Position numbers and translations under genes: made by a program
Shown here: positions 11,677 to 23,222 of the stretch, piece after piece
How positions within the stretch are numbered: position 1 is the stretch's first letter
Layout: each line of letters opens with the position of its first letter
NCBI GenBank assembly: GCA_016800925.1
Contig: JABCPU010000015.1
Coordinates: forward strand, 124,001 to 188,000
Reading direction: 5' to 3'
Length of the DNA: 64,000 nucleotides
Source of the DNA: Suillus spraguei
Lineage: Eukaryota; Basidiomycota; Agaricomycetes; Boletales; Suillaceae
The notes under the pieces: model-generated
Told to the model about the DNA's origin: nothing
Seen by the model: the letters and a program-made list of their open reading frames with translations, nothing else
The model's database searches: none

Positions 11677-13293
11677 ATGAGGCTGTCGCTGTCACTTCTT
11701 TTCGCGGGACTGTTGGCTGGCGTTAGTGCCTCCAATGTTGTCGAGCTCACCCCGGATAATTTTGACAGTGAAATCGGCACGGGGAAGCCTGGTTTGGTTG
11801 AATTGTGAGCTCGCCGCAGTATTTACTAAAACTCTTTTGCTAAACCTCCACTTCCAGCTTTGCTCCTTGGTGGTATGTCGCATTCTGCACTCTCATGTGA
11901 ATTCTAGTTGATGGACACCTCGCGGTATAGTGGTCACTGCAAGGCATGTGCCCCTGTGATCACACGAGAGCGAAACACTTATGCTTACTCTAGAACCTTG
12001 CTCCTATATACGAGCAACTCGGAGATGCCTTTGCGCATGCAAAGAGCAAAGTTATTGTTGCCAAAGTCGATGCTGATGGCATCGGTAAACCTTTGGGGCA
12101 GAAATACGGTGTCACTGGATACCCCAGTGGGTTTCCATATGAAATTTCTATGAATACCACACTCAATATTAGAATGCAGCTCTGAAGTGGTTTGACGGGG
12201 AAGGCAACATCGAGCCTTACGAAGGTGGCCGAGACCTCGACGCACTTGTTTCCTTGTGCGTTCACCACATTTATGTGTCCTCCCCGTGTTAATGTATCCT
12301 TTCAGCATCACTGCGAAATCTGGTGTAAAATCGAATATCAAGCCCCCACCGCCCCCTGAAACTTTGATACTTGATGTCCACAACTTTGATGATATTGCCT
12401 TGGACGAGACAAAAGACGTTCTTGTCACATTCACTGCGCCATGGTGCGGGCACTGCAAGAGCCTTAAGCCAATCTACGAACAAGGTTAGCGTCAGTTTTT
12501 ATTTTTCTGATAGTTTTTCTAATATTTGTACACAAGTTGCGAGTGACTTCAAACCAGAGAGCAACGTGCGTACTGCCCGATTATCTAGCTGCTGTGTTAG
12601 TTAATCAGCGTGCTTTTTGCAGTGTGTTGTTGCCAATATTGATGCGGATGCACAACCGAACAAGGAAATTGCTGGTCGCTACGGAGTGTCATCTTACCCT
12701 ACCATCAAGTTCTTCCCTCGTGGCGCAAAGGAAGCTGAGGCCTACGAAGGCCCTCGCACCGAACAAGCATTTGTTGCTTTCCTCAATGAGCGCTGCGGAA
12801 CTCAGCGTGCCGTTGGCGGTGGTCTCAATGACGAGGTGGGTCACGTGCCAACCGGTTACCAAATCTCTCCTGAATCAGTGCAGGCTGGCCGTATTGCGGA
12901 ACTTGATACCCTTGTCCAGAAGTTCCTGGGCACTGCGGGTGACGCTCGTGACTATGTTTATAAAGAAGCTTTGACGCTCTCCGAGTCCCTCGGCGAGATG
13001 GCGAAATACTATATCCGTGTGATGGAGAAAGTGGTAAATGACCAGGAATCCTATATCGAGAAGGAGTCTAAGCGGTAAGCTACTAGGGCATCTGTAGAAG
13101 TGTAACTGATCATGGATTGATATCTCTCTTTATCAGGCTAGCTTCAATCCTCGGCAAGCGCACAATGTCACCTGCCAAGCTCGATGAGATCAAAATGAAG
13201 GCCAACATTCTGGGTGCATTCGTGGCCAAAAAGTTAGAGGAGGCACAAGAGAAGGTTGAGAGTGTCATCGGTAAAGCCACAGCTGAGCTTTGA
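11677..13293 (+). CDS. Protein disulfide isomerase, ERp38/P5-like, two thioredoxin domains plus D domain
   Basis: ER oxidoreductase that forms and reshuffles disulfides. Ten exons (11677-11804, 11858-11872, 11931-11943, 11994-12126, 12180-12255, 12306-12484, 12537-12565, 12623-12835, 12884-13074, 13137-13293) give 377 aa. A signal peptide ([19 protein letters not shown]) precedes a first thioredoxin domain with FAPWCGHCK, a second with [17 protein letters not shown] and the cis-Pro segment [15 protein letters not shown], then a helical ERp29-type D domain ([14 protein letters not shown]... [20 protein letters not shown]). It ends TAEL with no canonical HDEL/KDEL, so ER retention may be weak or unusual. 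The first CGHC is encoded by two microexons of 15 and 13 nt, and the intron after them (11944-11993) must use a GC donor (AAG/GCATGT) because the nearby GT alternative gives a stop. Confidence 0.92.
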
Positions 13294-13752
13294 TGTGGCT
13301 GCTTTGTGCACGCGTGATAGTGAAGGATCCACATATATATACTGTTAATCTGCATGTTATGTCGGTACAATCTTTAATCCCAGCTTCATGCTCATCGGAT
13401 CCAAGTGGAACATGCCACCCTTCGGTGATTTCCCCCACCACGTGATTATTGATAGTGCAGAAAAAAGGACCATCGTAATTATTAAATCACTAGACGCTGG
13501 CCAAAGACTAAAACAGGACTCGATTCAAGGGCACGTTGCACCAGACACCGGATAAATAGAAGGCCTCGAGGAGCCTCGAGGACTGAGTTACGACCGATCA
13601 CCATGGATTGCGTGACTACTTATCTCCTGGGTTCTTATCCCTGAAACCGAAAGACCGCCGTGACAGTGAAACATTCGACATCCCTTGCCCCACTTAATAC
13701 CCCATCGTCACCTTGATCAAGACTTGATCAACTATCCATCCATCCTTCAACA
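13294..13752. other. Intergenic region with CACGTG
   Basis: Promoter space for the intronless EEP gene. CACGTG at 13439-13444 and a short GAGGCCTCGAG-like direct duplication near 13561-13580. No gene. Confidence 0.35.
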
Positions 13753-14790
13753 ATGTCTGATATTGATGAATCTTTCGTACCCTCCCCGCCCTCCGACTTC
13801 TATGAAACGGAACCAGACGAAGCTCCTCCCCTGCCAGTGCCAGCGAGAGTGCGTCCATCACATGCTGTAGATGTCCAAATACCGCTCCGCGCAGTTCGTT
13901 ATTCATCTCGCAAAAAGCGTTGGGCTCAGACTTCCAACTGCGCCAGAGGCGTCAGGGAACCCTTACCCTCTACCGTCCGCCTCGTGACATGGAACCTCGA
14001 CTTCGCGGCTCCTGATAGAAAGAAACGGCTCCTTGCTGCCCTCTCCTATATCCAGCAACACGTTCTTGACTGCAGAACCATTAGTGAACGGCCTGAACCA
14101 TGCTGCATCCTGTTACAGGAGGTACATGAGACAGTTTTCGCACAGATCCTCAATGCCGAATGGGTGCGACGGTGTTTCATAGTCGTTCCCACCAGCGTGG
14201 ACAAGTGGCCAGACCAAGCAGAGTATGGAAATGTCACACTGGTCTCCCGTACAATTCCCGTGGTCAATGTCTCCGCTATCACATTTGGCAACTCTAAGAT
14301 GAAACGCAATGCTGTATTCGTTGATATTAAAATGAGCATCCCAGCTCACGAAGACGAACCGCGCCTATCAGGAGGCATTGTTACCCTGCGCGTTGCAAAC
14401 ACGCATCTTGAATCATTGCCGCAAGGGACCGCGGCACGTCCCAGGCAATTGAAACTCATCGCAGCTGCATTGCGTGGGAGGGGAATTTTCGGAGGCATTG
14501 TAGCAGGGGATATGAATGCTATCAGCCCTGCTGACGAGGAGATCGTGGAGGAAGCCGAGTTGTATGACGCCTGGGAAGGCGATGATAATGATGAAGGCTT
14601 TACCTGGGGATACCAGTCTCTCGAACAATTACCACCCGGCAGGTTAGACAAGGTGCTCACTACCGGACAAGAGGGTTTCGTTGTGGATCAGCCAGAGAGA
14701 ATAGGAATTGGTGAAGCGATTGGGAGGGGGAAATGGGTGAGCGACCATTATGGGCTGGTAACACGCGTGCACGTCGTGCGGGAAGATTGA
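13753..14790 (+). CDS. Endonuclease/exonuclease/phosphatase family protein, TDP2-like
   Basis: Single-exon gene of 345 aa. The EEP fold motifs occur in order: VRLVTWNLDFAAPDRKKR (TWN, metal/phosphate site), CCILLQEVHE (catalytic Glu in LQEV), YGNVTLVSR, VANTHLES, GGIVAGDMNA (GDxN), and the terminal KWVSDHYGLV (SDH). The TWN/LQEV/GDMN/SDHYGL set is that of the Mg-dependent EEP nucleases. TDP2, which removes tyrosyl adducts from 5' DNA ends, is the nearest pattern I know, but other fungal EEP proteins share it. The N-terminal about 75 residues are acidic then basic and probably disordered (RYSSRKKRW could be a nuclear signal). No signal peptide is seen. Lack of introns is unusual among its neighbours. 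Confidence 0.8.
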   Translation: MSDIDESFVPSPPSDFYETEPDEAPPLPVPARVRPSHAVDVQIPLRAVRYSSRKKRWAQTSNCARGVREPLPSTVRLVTWNLDFAAPDRKKRLLAALSYIQQHVLDCRTISERPEPCCILLQEVHETVFAQILNAEWVRRCFIVVPTSVDKWPDQAEYGNVTLVSRTIPVVNVSAITFGNSKMKRNAVFVDIKMSIPAHEDEPRLSGGIVTLRVANTHLESLPQGTAARPRQLKLIAAALRGRGIFGGIVAGDMNAISPADEEIVEEAELYDAWEGDDNDEGFTWGYQSLEQLPPGRLDKVLTTGQEGFVVDQPERIGIGEAIGRGKWVSDHYGLVTRVHVVRED

Positions 14791-15210
14791 GGAGATAATG
14801 GAAGACCAGAACTGGTGAGAACTGACGGGCGCAATGTCATGACCAAAACACTAACATATGGATATAGCACGGATCTGGCCAGTGTCTGATGTATTTTTAC
14901 GCTATCAACGACATTCCAAGCAACGCTTCGACAACCGTTTAACGAAAATTGAAAGCTGATTCTGGCCGTGCAGACAGAAATTAGGTTGAAACTATATAAG
15001 CTAGGGAAGCGAGCAAGTGCTTACTTTAAATTTGTACATAGTTACTATCGGAATGATTTGGTGGAGTTGCCAAGCGCGTGTTCGGAAGCTGGTATGACAT
15101 AAAGCAACAGAGTCGGGCAAATAAATAAAGAACCTACGACTTTTTTTTTCCACGCAGTTCAACTTCCTTCACCCGTTGTCGTCCTCATTTAGTTCAACGA
15201 CCAGTCTACG
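14791..15210. other. Intergenic region
   Basis: Promoter region of the secreted protein gene; a T9 run lies at about 15142-15150. Nothing else seen. Confidence 0.3.
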
Positions 15211-16220
15211 ATGAAGTTTTCTGTTGCTTCCCTCGCGCTCTTCGTTGCTGGTAGTCTCGCCCAGTTCACAATCAACACTCCGTAAGTAACTCGACACATG
15301 CGCCTCGACTTGTCGAGGTCTTATTACTTTTTCGCAACAGTTCCAACGTTGTCGAGTGCCAGCCCACCCTCCTGACGTGGTCAGGTGGACTTGGTGAGTC
15401 GTTCGAACATGCACTCTTTCGTGTCTAATTGTGTTTTAGCTCCCTATTACTTGGTCGGTGATATTCTATTAACAGTCATTAATCACTATTGATCCTTGGC
15501 CAATTTCACTTTATTTCGTTTTACAGAGGTAATAACTTCATTTCGTATACGCCTAACATTTTACTTAACGCTGTTTCAGCGTCCTGCCCGGTGCGGCACC
15601 CAATGGTAATGCTCTTGAGAATTTGGGAGAGCAAAATAGCACCTCACTGACCTGGGTCTGCAACATCGCATCGGGGACATCCATTGGTCTCACCCTTCGT
15701 GACAGCTCTGGTTTGATTGCACAGACCGCACCTTTCAATGTCAACGCCGGATGTACGTGTTTCAGCCGACCTTGTTGATCGGTTGCTTAGGTTCTAATTT
15801 TGGCGTAGCTTCAACTTCTTGCACCAACACTACGTCGGGTACGTCTCTTATTGTATGTATCAATTTATTACCCCACTGATGTTTCATTTTCCAGTTTCCC
15901 CTGGTCCGACATCCCTAACTAGTGCTGCCGCGCCGAGTAGTACTTCTGCTACCTCTGGAATTTCCACACCCATTCCCGCTACCAGTGGCACTCCTGCCAC
16001 TACTGGCACTACCACCACCCCTGGCAGTACTCATACGTGAGTTAAAGTTGTTGTTAACTTGTAACATGATCTCATGTCACATCCGTTCAGCAGCTCTTCC
16101 GCAGGTTCTGGAACTACTGGCGCTTCATCTTCGACAAGTTCTTCTGCTGCCTCTGCCAATGTCATCCGCGTTGGCGCTGCCGGCATTGCTGGCGTTGCTG
16201 TCGCTGCCTTATTTTTCTAA
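15211..16220 (+). CDS. Small secreted Ser/Thr-rich GPI-anchored protein (Kre9/Knh1-like N-terminal domain)
   Basis: Eight exons: 15211-15281, 15341-15393, 15440-15453, 15527-15528, 15580-15752, 15809-15838, 15895-16036, 16091-16220. They give 204 aa. A signal peptide (MKFSVASLALFVAGSLA) precedes a domain of the Ser-Thr-rich GPI-anchored family: FTINTPSNVVECQPTLLTWSGG, APYYLSVLPG, then TSLTWVCNIASGTSIGLTLRDSSG. A long Ser/Thr/Gly/Ala linker, typical of O-glycosylated wall proteins, leads to a C-terminal hydrophobic tail (AAGIAGVAVAALFF) that fits GPI attachment. It should end at the plasma membrane or wall. The frame across the YYL-SVLPG junction needs exactly two nucleotides, AG at 15527-15528, flanked by a perfect acceptor (TTTACAG) and donor (GTAATA). 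Introns are numerous relative to gene size. Confidence 0.85.
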
Positions 16221-19101
16221 ATTTGCTCCGACATCAAAACACCGATACCAGTCGATGGACTTCCAGAGACATTTATAACTTTCATTCTGCTAATCATTTA
16301 CTTGCGACATCTACAACATACATTAAGCTGTCTGCTTTTAGGAATATTGGAGTTTTTCCCACTGACGTTTACCTTCCCTCGTGCAACGGTGACCTTATGT
16401 GCTCATTGCTTCCACAATTTCGATTGAATTGAGCTTCCTTCAATCGTTCTTTGTTCTTGTTACATAAAGACATTCCATAACACCGTACCTTTAGATACTT
16501 GGGTGTTGCTGTTGTACGGCCCGAAGTTTCTTGCGTTCTGAATGATCTATATTTTGGCGTGCAGGCTGATGGTTACAAGTGTCGTTTTTGTATACTGAGT
16601 CTAATTACCGAGTTCGGAGGAGTGTTCCGACATTGCAGATCAAGTAGGTCAGTGTGGTTTGCAAATTGGTGCCGTGACGCAGGGGTACTTCCCAACCTGA
16701 AAGCAAGCCCGAATCTAGTAGATGCACGTTGTCCTTCATCAGATAATGTTGTCAATCCTCGAGGCGGGGCGGATGTCAGAAACCTTCTAGTGAAAGCTGA
16801 TTAAATCACGAGAAACATCCCCGTGGACAGTAGGACCGCCACAACATAGCCATAGCGGACTGTAGGTTTTAAGGGGATGCCCTCTCAAGATAAATTCATG
16901 GGCTGGGCTATGAAGCAGTGACGGTCCAAATAAGTTTTGACTTGACTAAATTCAACCTACGAAATTGCGCACCTTGATTGACTCAAATGGGTCTCAACCG
17001 ACAAAACTACGCATCTTGAAATGAAATTCTCAATGTCGGCGTTTCACAGAAGGGCGGCGACACCTTGACAATTGCACACAATCTGTACCTGTTGAACAAA
17101 CGGAGTACGGCGTTGGTATCCATATGACGGTATAGGGTGGCATGTCCTCGCTGCATGCATCTCATCCCATCATCTTGGCTTAGTACATAGGCTAGCCAGC
17201 AAACTTAATGATGTACCTTGTATCCGGTTGATCGCAACACGGCCTTAAGGTTCGTGTTACCACGCGGGGTACACTTCAGCCGCCCAGCTAGAGACCGCCG
17301 GATAAATATTTCGAGGTGGACTGGCACGAACTCCTAGGAATGATCGCATATATGAATGGTTATAGTACGCAGGGAAGAGAGTTGAAATGTGAACAAGGAT
17401 GGCACGATACTTTATGTAGGAAAACACAATACGAACAACAACATCTTGATCGATTGATCATTGAAAGATGCATAAGTCGCAAGGTCACCGAGATCCAATA
17501 TAGACCCACAAGGGAAAGGATGCTGTACGTGTAGCCCGAGCCGCCGGTTGCGACGCATTAGGACACCTGCGTAGACAGTCACCCTGGGCCGCGTGTCAAT
17601 GAAATGTGATGATCATGTGGCCATGATGGTGTTCTTTGTCCGACCAAGTACTAAAAGCTCGTACGACGTGCGCACACTTGCACTGATTCTGTGTGATGAT
17701 CCGACGTCAAATTATAAATTTATAGAGAGCCATGTAAGAAAACACACCGTGAATTCTATAATATTGTTGTACACACGACGAAGACTGAAGTTGATCATCC
17801 TCTTAATATTATCGCCGAATTCGAACACAATACCACCGACCTGGAGGACCGAGGAGAGCCGAGGGGTTAACTTGAAGCTCAGAAGTATATCAGAAGCGGC
17901 TTGAAAGGATGACCACGAAATCGAAGTTTGATTCATGATAGCGACTTGGCTCCCGGCGGCTGAGCTACCCGAGGCTGCTTCAGGTTATCGTTCGGGAGAA
18001 AACACCCTTGAACGGCTGCAAAGCACCCTACAGTCAAGAGTAGACGTTGATAACCGCTCCCAGTTATCTCCCAGGTTTGTATTTTGAATGAAAACAAAAA
18101 TCTCGATGATACCTTGCGAAAGGACAATGTTTTGGTTACGTTGGAAACATGATCCCTTGAATAGGTCTGTACGATCATACCACAGCAAGATAATGCGAAT
18201 TCGAGCGATTCTGGATGCTTGGATGTTCAGTTCCTGACGAGTCAGGGCCCGGTTTTGTATGCAATGGATGCTGCTCACCTGCGGAGATGGGTATTAGCAG
18301 GCAAGTACTTATCTCCACTATCAAGTACTGTAGCGCTCCGTCGGGCGTTGCCGAGAATCCGTATACTTTTCTCGTCCCCGACCGATGAAAGTACGTGCGT
18401 GCTAGTATTAGGCTCAATGCCTAAGGGAGGGTACGGGGTACCTGGTATAATTATAATGCAAATTTTTCACAGCCGATCATCCATTCAGCAGTTGAGACTC
18501 AAATTATCTACCGCAGTGTACATAGACTGCAAGTTCCGACAACTTAACCGATGTACTATATACTACTTACATGTATAATGATTTTATGGTGAAAATTAAG
18601 TCAATCGACCACGGGCTCACTACTATCCGAGTACCGGCGGCTCCTAGGACGAGAACATCTTTAGGTCCAACGACCACCATCGCGGAAGGAAAGGGGAGTC
18701 GATATATCCATAACTGTGACCGTTAGCCAACATAAAATCAACACGGGTCTTGTCGTAGAACTTTAGTCCAGATATGGTTTGCAGTACCGCTTCCGTGGAC
18801 CCATTCCGTGGACCCACCCGCAATAGATATATCTTATTGCAGAATGTTGATGTTGATACGGTATAATACCATCCACTTAAATGCGTCCAATCCGGACTGA
18901 TCAGGCTGTCCAGTTGTTCGCTCGCTTGGAGACATAGTGAGGACCGTAAAATTGCGAGTCTATGAAAAAGAGAGTGAGTAGCCACAGCAGTACTACTAAT
19001 GGGATGGCAGCCGCTGACAACAAGAACGAGATAAAACCACATTGCTTACTACGAGCAGCCGTGCCAAATAGAGACTAAATAGAGACTAGTGCTTGGCAGA
19101 C
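16221..19101. other. Long region without a supportable gene
   Basis: About 2.9 kb with only short open frames and no domain that I recognise. Around 16630-16690 a short peptide resembles the tubulin start (QVGQCGLQIGA) but is too short to call. A small tandem (CCGTGGACCCA) occurs near 18792-18812. Probably decayed sequence. Confidence 0.4.
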
Positions 19102-21990
19102 CCATCGCGGGTCGCTGCGTGTTGTCATGGCCTTACATCTAAGGTTTGGACTCGGGTGCACAAGGTGCGTCAATAATTGAGCCACCGCATACTCGGCGTC
19201 TTCGTTCTCACCACATCTTCTTCACTTCCGGAAGAAATGTACCGAACCACGAAATTTCATCTCTTTCACCTAAGATATCTGATGTGATGAAAGTCAAGGC
19301 TTCGAGGCGACCCTTGAAGGTGATAGCAAGCACGTACTAGTGCAGTATATCATGAGACCACAAGAATTAATCAACTTTACAATTCTCGTTCCTTTCCTCT
19401 CATTACTCGTCGACTTGACGTCTTCACCTTGATGGCTGCTCCAGAATACACGATTGCAGACTTCATTCATCGAGAGCCATGGTGGAAGAATCGTGGTACG
19501 AGCCTGGCTAAGCGAATCGAAACAAATAATTTTATTGACAATGTCGGCGCGCAGCCCTCCTGGTTTTAAATATTTATTTGATATTACCACTACTATCATC
19601 AGTACTGAGCGGTCTTGATGCGTCTATACTAAACGGTCGGTCATGAGCATTCATTATCATATGATCTACTCAAGTCACCTTAGGTCTGCAGATTTTGCCT
19701 GCATGGCAAGAATACTTCCATCATCCTCAGGAAAAAATCTTGGGTGGGCAGTCCTGGCATTGTTACAACCCTCTATTCACAGTTGTTAGGTGTCATAAAT
19801 TCTGCCCAAAGCATTGGCGCCCTCTGCGTAAGCCGTAGCAGTTCGTTTACATTCCTCTCGGTTCACTTTGGCTTCAGGGGATTCCACTAACCCCTTATGT
19901 GGCTGACTTGCTAGGACGACGAGCAACTATGTTCTTCGGGGCAACCATCGTAGTAGCTGGCATCCTTACGCAAGCATTATCCACCACCGTGCAAGTATTC
20001 ATTGGTGCTCGTGTGCTCAGTAAGACTCCCGTCTCCCATTCACGGAACGATTCGATACTTATCCATATATTGTAGTTGGCATGGGCAATGCTTTCACCAA
20101 TAGTGCCGCTCCATTGCTTATCACCGAACTTAGTTATCCAACGCATGTATGTCCAATCACCTGGTCCATTATTAGTTGTTTCTAATCTCAGTTAAGCGTG
20201 GAAAATTGACCGCTCTATACAATTCGATGTGGTATTGTGGCAGCATTATCTGTGCGTAACATTCCGTGCCATAGATTTAATTTCTCACATGCATTATAGC
20301 GGCTTGGATCTGCCTGGTCGCTTATGATCAAGCAGGGACATCAGAATGGTCATGGAGAATCCCTGTATTTCTTCAAGCCACCGTTCCTGTCCTTCAAATG
20401 TCGTTGATATGGTTAGCATTGTTGTCTCTTGAATGACTTAGCACTTTTAATTGTGTTTAGGTTTATTCCGGAGAGTCCTCGATTTCTAGCGGCCAAAGGT
20501 CTGGTAAGCATTCGCGAGGAATTTTTCCAGTCAATTAGAATACATAGATTGAGCTTTCTGCCATTGTTCTCATAGGAATCGCAAGCCGCGCGTGTCCTCG
20601 CTCGGTACCATGCAAACGGGCCAAGTGAATGTGGCCATCTAGTAGCATTCGAGATGGCTCAAATCCGACATGCTCATAACGTTGAGCGAAAGGTTGCCTC
20701 CAGTCCATCGTACATGACGTGCTTTGCAACTCCTGGTAACAGACGGCGTGTGTTTATCATTATATCGATTGCAATATTCTCGCAGTGGAGGTTTGGTTAA
20801 TCTCGTTCTAATTTGATATGTGAATTGACGCTCCTTTCAGCGGCAATGGTCTCGTCTCGTCTTACATCAGTTTTGTTTTAGACGGGATGTATGTTCTCAA
20901 AGTCGACACGGTAGTACATTGACTCAAAGTTCAACAGCGGCATCACCAAGACTCGGACAAAATCAATAATTAACGGCTGTCTACAGGTCCATCCATTTTT
21001 TCTCAGAAGACGCCAGAGTTGATCCTTATATTGCATATGTAGATTTTTAATCTCGCTAGTGCTCTATTGGGCACAATGCTCGTGGACAAGTTGGGCAGAA
21101 GGAAGTTGTTCTTGATTTCGAATTTCGGAATGTTGATCGGTGGGTACAACTTTGTGATATCATGCTGGTTCGAGAATATGACTTATCGTCTGGGCAGTCT
21201 TCTCTATGTGGACACTTACCACCGCTCTTTTCCACGAGACTAAGAGTACTATAGCTGTGAAAGGCAAGTGCGAAACTTTGTTGTACTTGATGCCATTGTC
21301 AATCAAGCACGAACAGCTACTGTACCGCTCATTTTTATGTTCTTCTTCTTTTATGACTTGGCGTACACGCCAATGGTTATTTCGTACACACTCGAAATTC
21401 TGCCTTACAACATTCGTGCCAGGGGACTTGCAATTATGGTTGGACATTTCGTCACTGGTCTCTGAATACCATCTAATACCTTGCACAGAACTTTACAGCC
21501 TATCTTTCCAATGCTTTTAACGTGTTCGTCAATCCATGGGCACTCGGTGCCATAGGTTGGAAATATGTGAGTCATATATCTTTCAAGTTTCTGGTTGACA
21601 TATCTGGGAAAGTACCTTGTTTTCTGTGGATGGCTCGTTGTGGAGCTAGTAATTGTCATGTTGTTTATTGTTGAGACGAAAGGTGACTTTCATTGTTTTT
21701 GTGGATTGTGAGTGGTCCTGGATTTTTTCTTCAGATCGTACCCTGGAAGAAACTGCTGCTTTATTTGACGGCGTGAAACCTCCTGGGAATACGGAATGGA
21801 AGGATAGCCTCACTTTCGCCAGAACGCCCCAACCTAGATCACCCCGTGTGGACAAAGATTTCCGAGATAACTATTTCGAGCTTCATGAAAGCAGTGGTGA
21901 CCGGCGCAGTGTCTCAGAAACACAGTGAAGAGCAATGTATTCGGATCACCTTCGCATCTCGAAACAATGTCAGAAGAGTCTGCCATTACA
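19102..21990 (+). repeat. Segmental duplication, copy 1 (with MFS transporter)
   Basis: This segment matches 44553-48061 in the same orientation, allowing for a 596-bp insertion in the second copy. Similarity begins at CCCATCGCGGG and ends at CCATTACAGT after the gene. Both copies keep all introns, so the duplication was DNA-based, not retroposed. Identity looks above 90 percent by eye. Confidence 0.85.
19432..21928 (+). CDS. MFS sugar porter, copy 1
   Basis: Proton-coupled or facilitative sugar transporter of the plasma membrane (sugar porter family). About 15-16 short exons can be joined without a stop into roughly 520 aa. Exon 1 gives MAAPEYTIADFIHREPWWKNR; the next begins LLVLNIYLILPLLSSVLSG (TM1). 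Then come DASILNGLQILPAWQEYF, ILGVINSAQSIGAL, the motif-A loop VADLLGRRATMFFGA, ELSYPTHRGKLTALYNSMWY, the diagnostic PESPRFLAAKG, a second GRR loop (DKLGRRKLFLISN), FYDLAYTPMVISYTLEILP and ETKDRTLEETAALFDG. One intron (after GTG AAA G, near 21261) appears to use a GC donor. The stop at 21926-21928 lies in a spot where copy 2 has about 30 extra bases, so the C-terminal tail is shorter here. Similar fungal proteins carry hexoses or lactose/cellobiose; substrate not readable. Confidence 0.8.
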
Positions 21991-22306
21991 GTTTTTTTTT
22001 AAAAATCCAGTTTTTTGTTCATTGAGTGAAACTACAGACTCCAAACCATCGGCGGTGTGTACTACGAGTCTCATACTAGTGCCACATACCAAATACATAC
22101 AACTATATTTTAAATTCCGCACCTTGATTCAAACACCGCAACTTTTGGACTCTAGCCAACTGGCACTTGTTGTGGCAGATTTGCCACTGTTTGCTACTAC
22201 CTCCGAACGGTTGACAAACTGTCACCAGCACATGTGTGATGTGACTGATGTAGTCCCATTTCAGATTCATTTCTGCTAAGTCAATTACCTTAACTTACTC
22301 TGTCAG
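21991..22306. other. AT-rich spacer
   Basis: Begins with a T9 tract at the point where similarity to the second transporter locus stops. No gene. Confidence 0.3.
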
Positions 22307-23222
22307 ATGTCTGAGTCTGTTTGTCATTTTAATGTGCCTAGTTTCGCAAACATGAAGCAAACTGTCCAAGAGAAATTTGGCTTGTCTTCCTGCACCTGGC
22401 AGCTTCTGGCAGCCCAATATCAGCTCCAGAGCAAGGACATTGTCACTATCTCCCCAACTGGCTCTGGAAAGACATTAACCTTTTGGATTCCTCTCCTATT
22501 CAATGCAGGTGGGATTATCATCATCGTGACACTGCTAAGTATATTAGGGGAAAAGAAACAGAAAGAGGCAGAGGCACTGGGTTTCCCTGCCATCAATCCA
22601 TGTAAAGAGACCACTACAGATCAGGTATTCAAGGTATGTAATGAGATTCTGTGTTACTTCTTTGTCATTAAAGTCATGCAGCATATCAAGAGGCTCAAAT
22701 ACTGTGTCATCATGATCAGCCCAGAGCAGCTACTCAGTGACTCCTGTTTCAAGTGTTATGGAAATTAAAGAAATTCACTGAGAAGATATTCAATCTGACG
22801 TTTGATGAAGGGCACTGCATAAGTGATGGGGTGAGGACTTGAGGCCACTTTACAGTCAGCTGGGAAACATCAGGTGGTATTTGCCTGACCATGTAACAGT
22901 TCATGTTGTATCAGCAACCATGCTGCCTCATATCTTGGCCGATGTCACTTCAAAGCTCTGTATTCAGCCACATAGCATTGCAAGGGTCACTAGGTCTAAC
23001 GACCATCCAAACATTAGCCTTATTGTTGAAGAGATGAAGTTCCCACATAATACTATGCATGATCTAACCCAAGTCTTGGATATGAGACTTGGAGACGTGA
23101 ATCCACCACCAAAGTTCATGATCTTCACAAATTCTTGTATTTCAGTGGAGGCGACTTGCAACTGCTTGCACTCAGATGTGCCTAGACATTTGCAGGGGAA
23201 GATCATATGGTTTCATTCCGGG
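22307..23222 (+). pseudogene. RecQ-like DNA helicase fragment, frameshifted and cut by an LTR
   Basis: Reads as the N-terminal part of a superfamily-2 helicase of the RecQ type. It opens MSESVCHFNVPSFANMKQTV, with motif I as TISPTGSGKTLTFWIPLLF, then ISPEQLLSD, the Walker B region FDEGHCISD (normally DEAHCISxWG), a VSATM motif III and KFMIFTNSCISVEATCNCL. One intron is visible (about 22635-22681). A single missing base near 22829, inside the CISDWGED motif, shifts the frame. Coding stops abruptly at 23222, where an LTR starts at KIIWFHSG, before motifs V and VI. Such RecQ-like genes are often multicopy in mushroom genomes, so this may itself be a transposon-borne or repetitive gene. Confidence 0.8.

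Noticed and set aside
16499..16804. Tubulin-like peptide QVGQCGLQIGA
   Set aside because: Only about 11 residues match, with stops close by and no further tubulin sequence; could be chance.
18644..19042. 132-codon minus-strand open frame
   Set aside because: No family similarity, unusual composition, no splice context; not called.
19432..21928. Initial view that transporter copy 1 is a pseudogene because of many stops
   Set aside because: Stops fall in introns of about 50 bp; joining exons at proper borders gives an open frame from start to stop.
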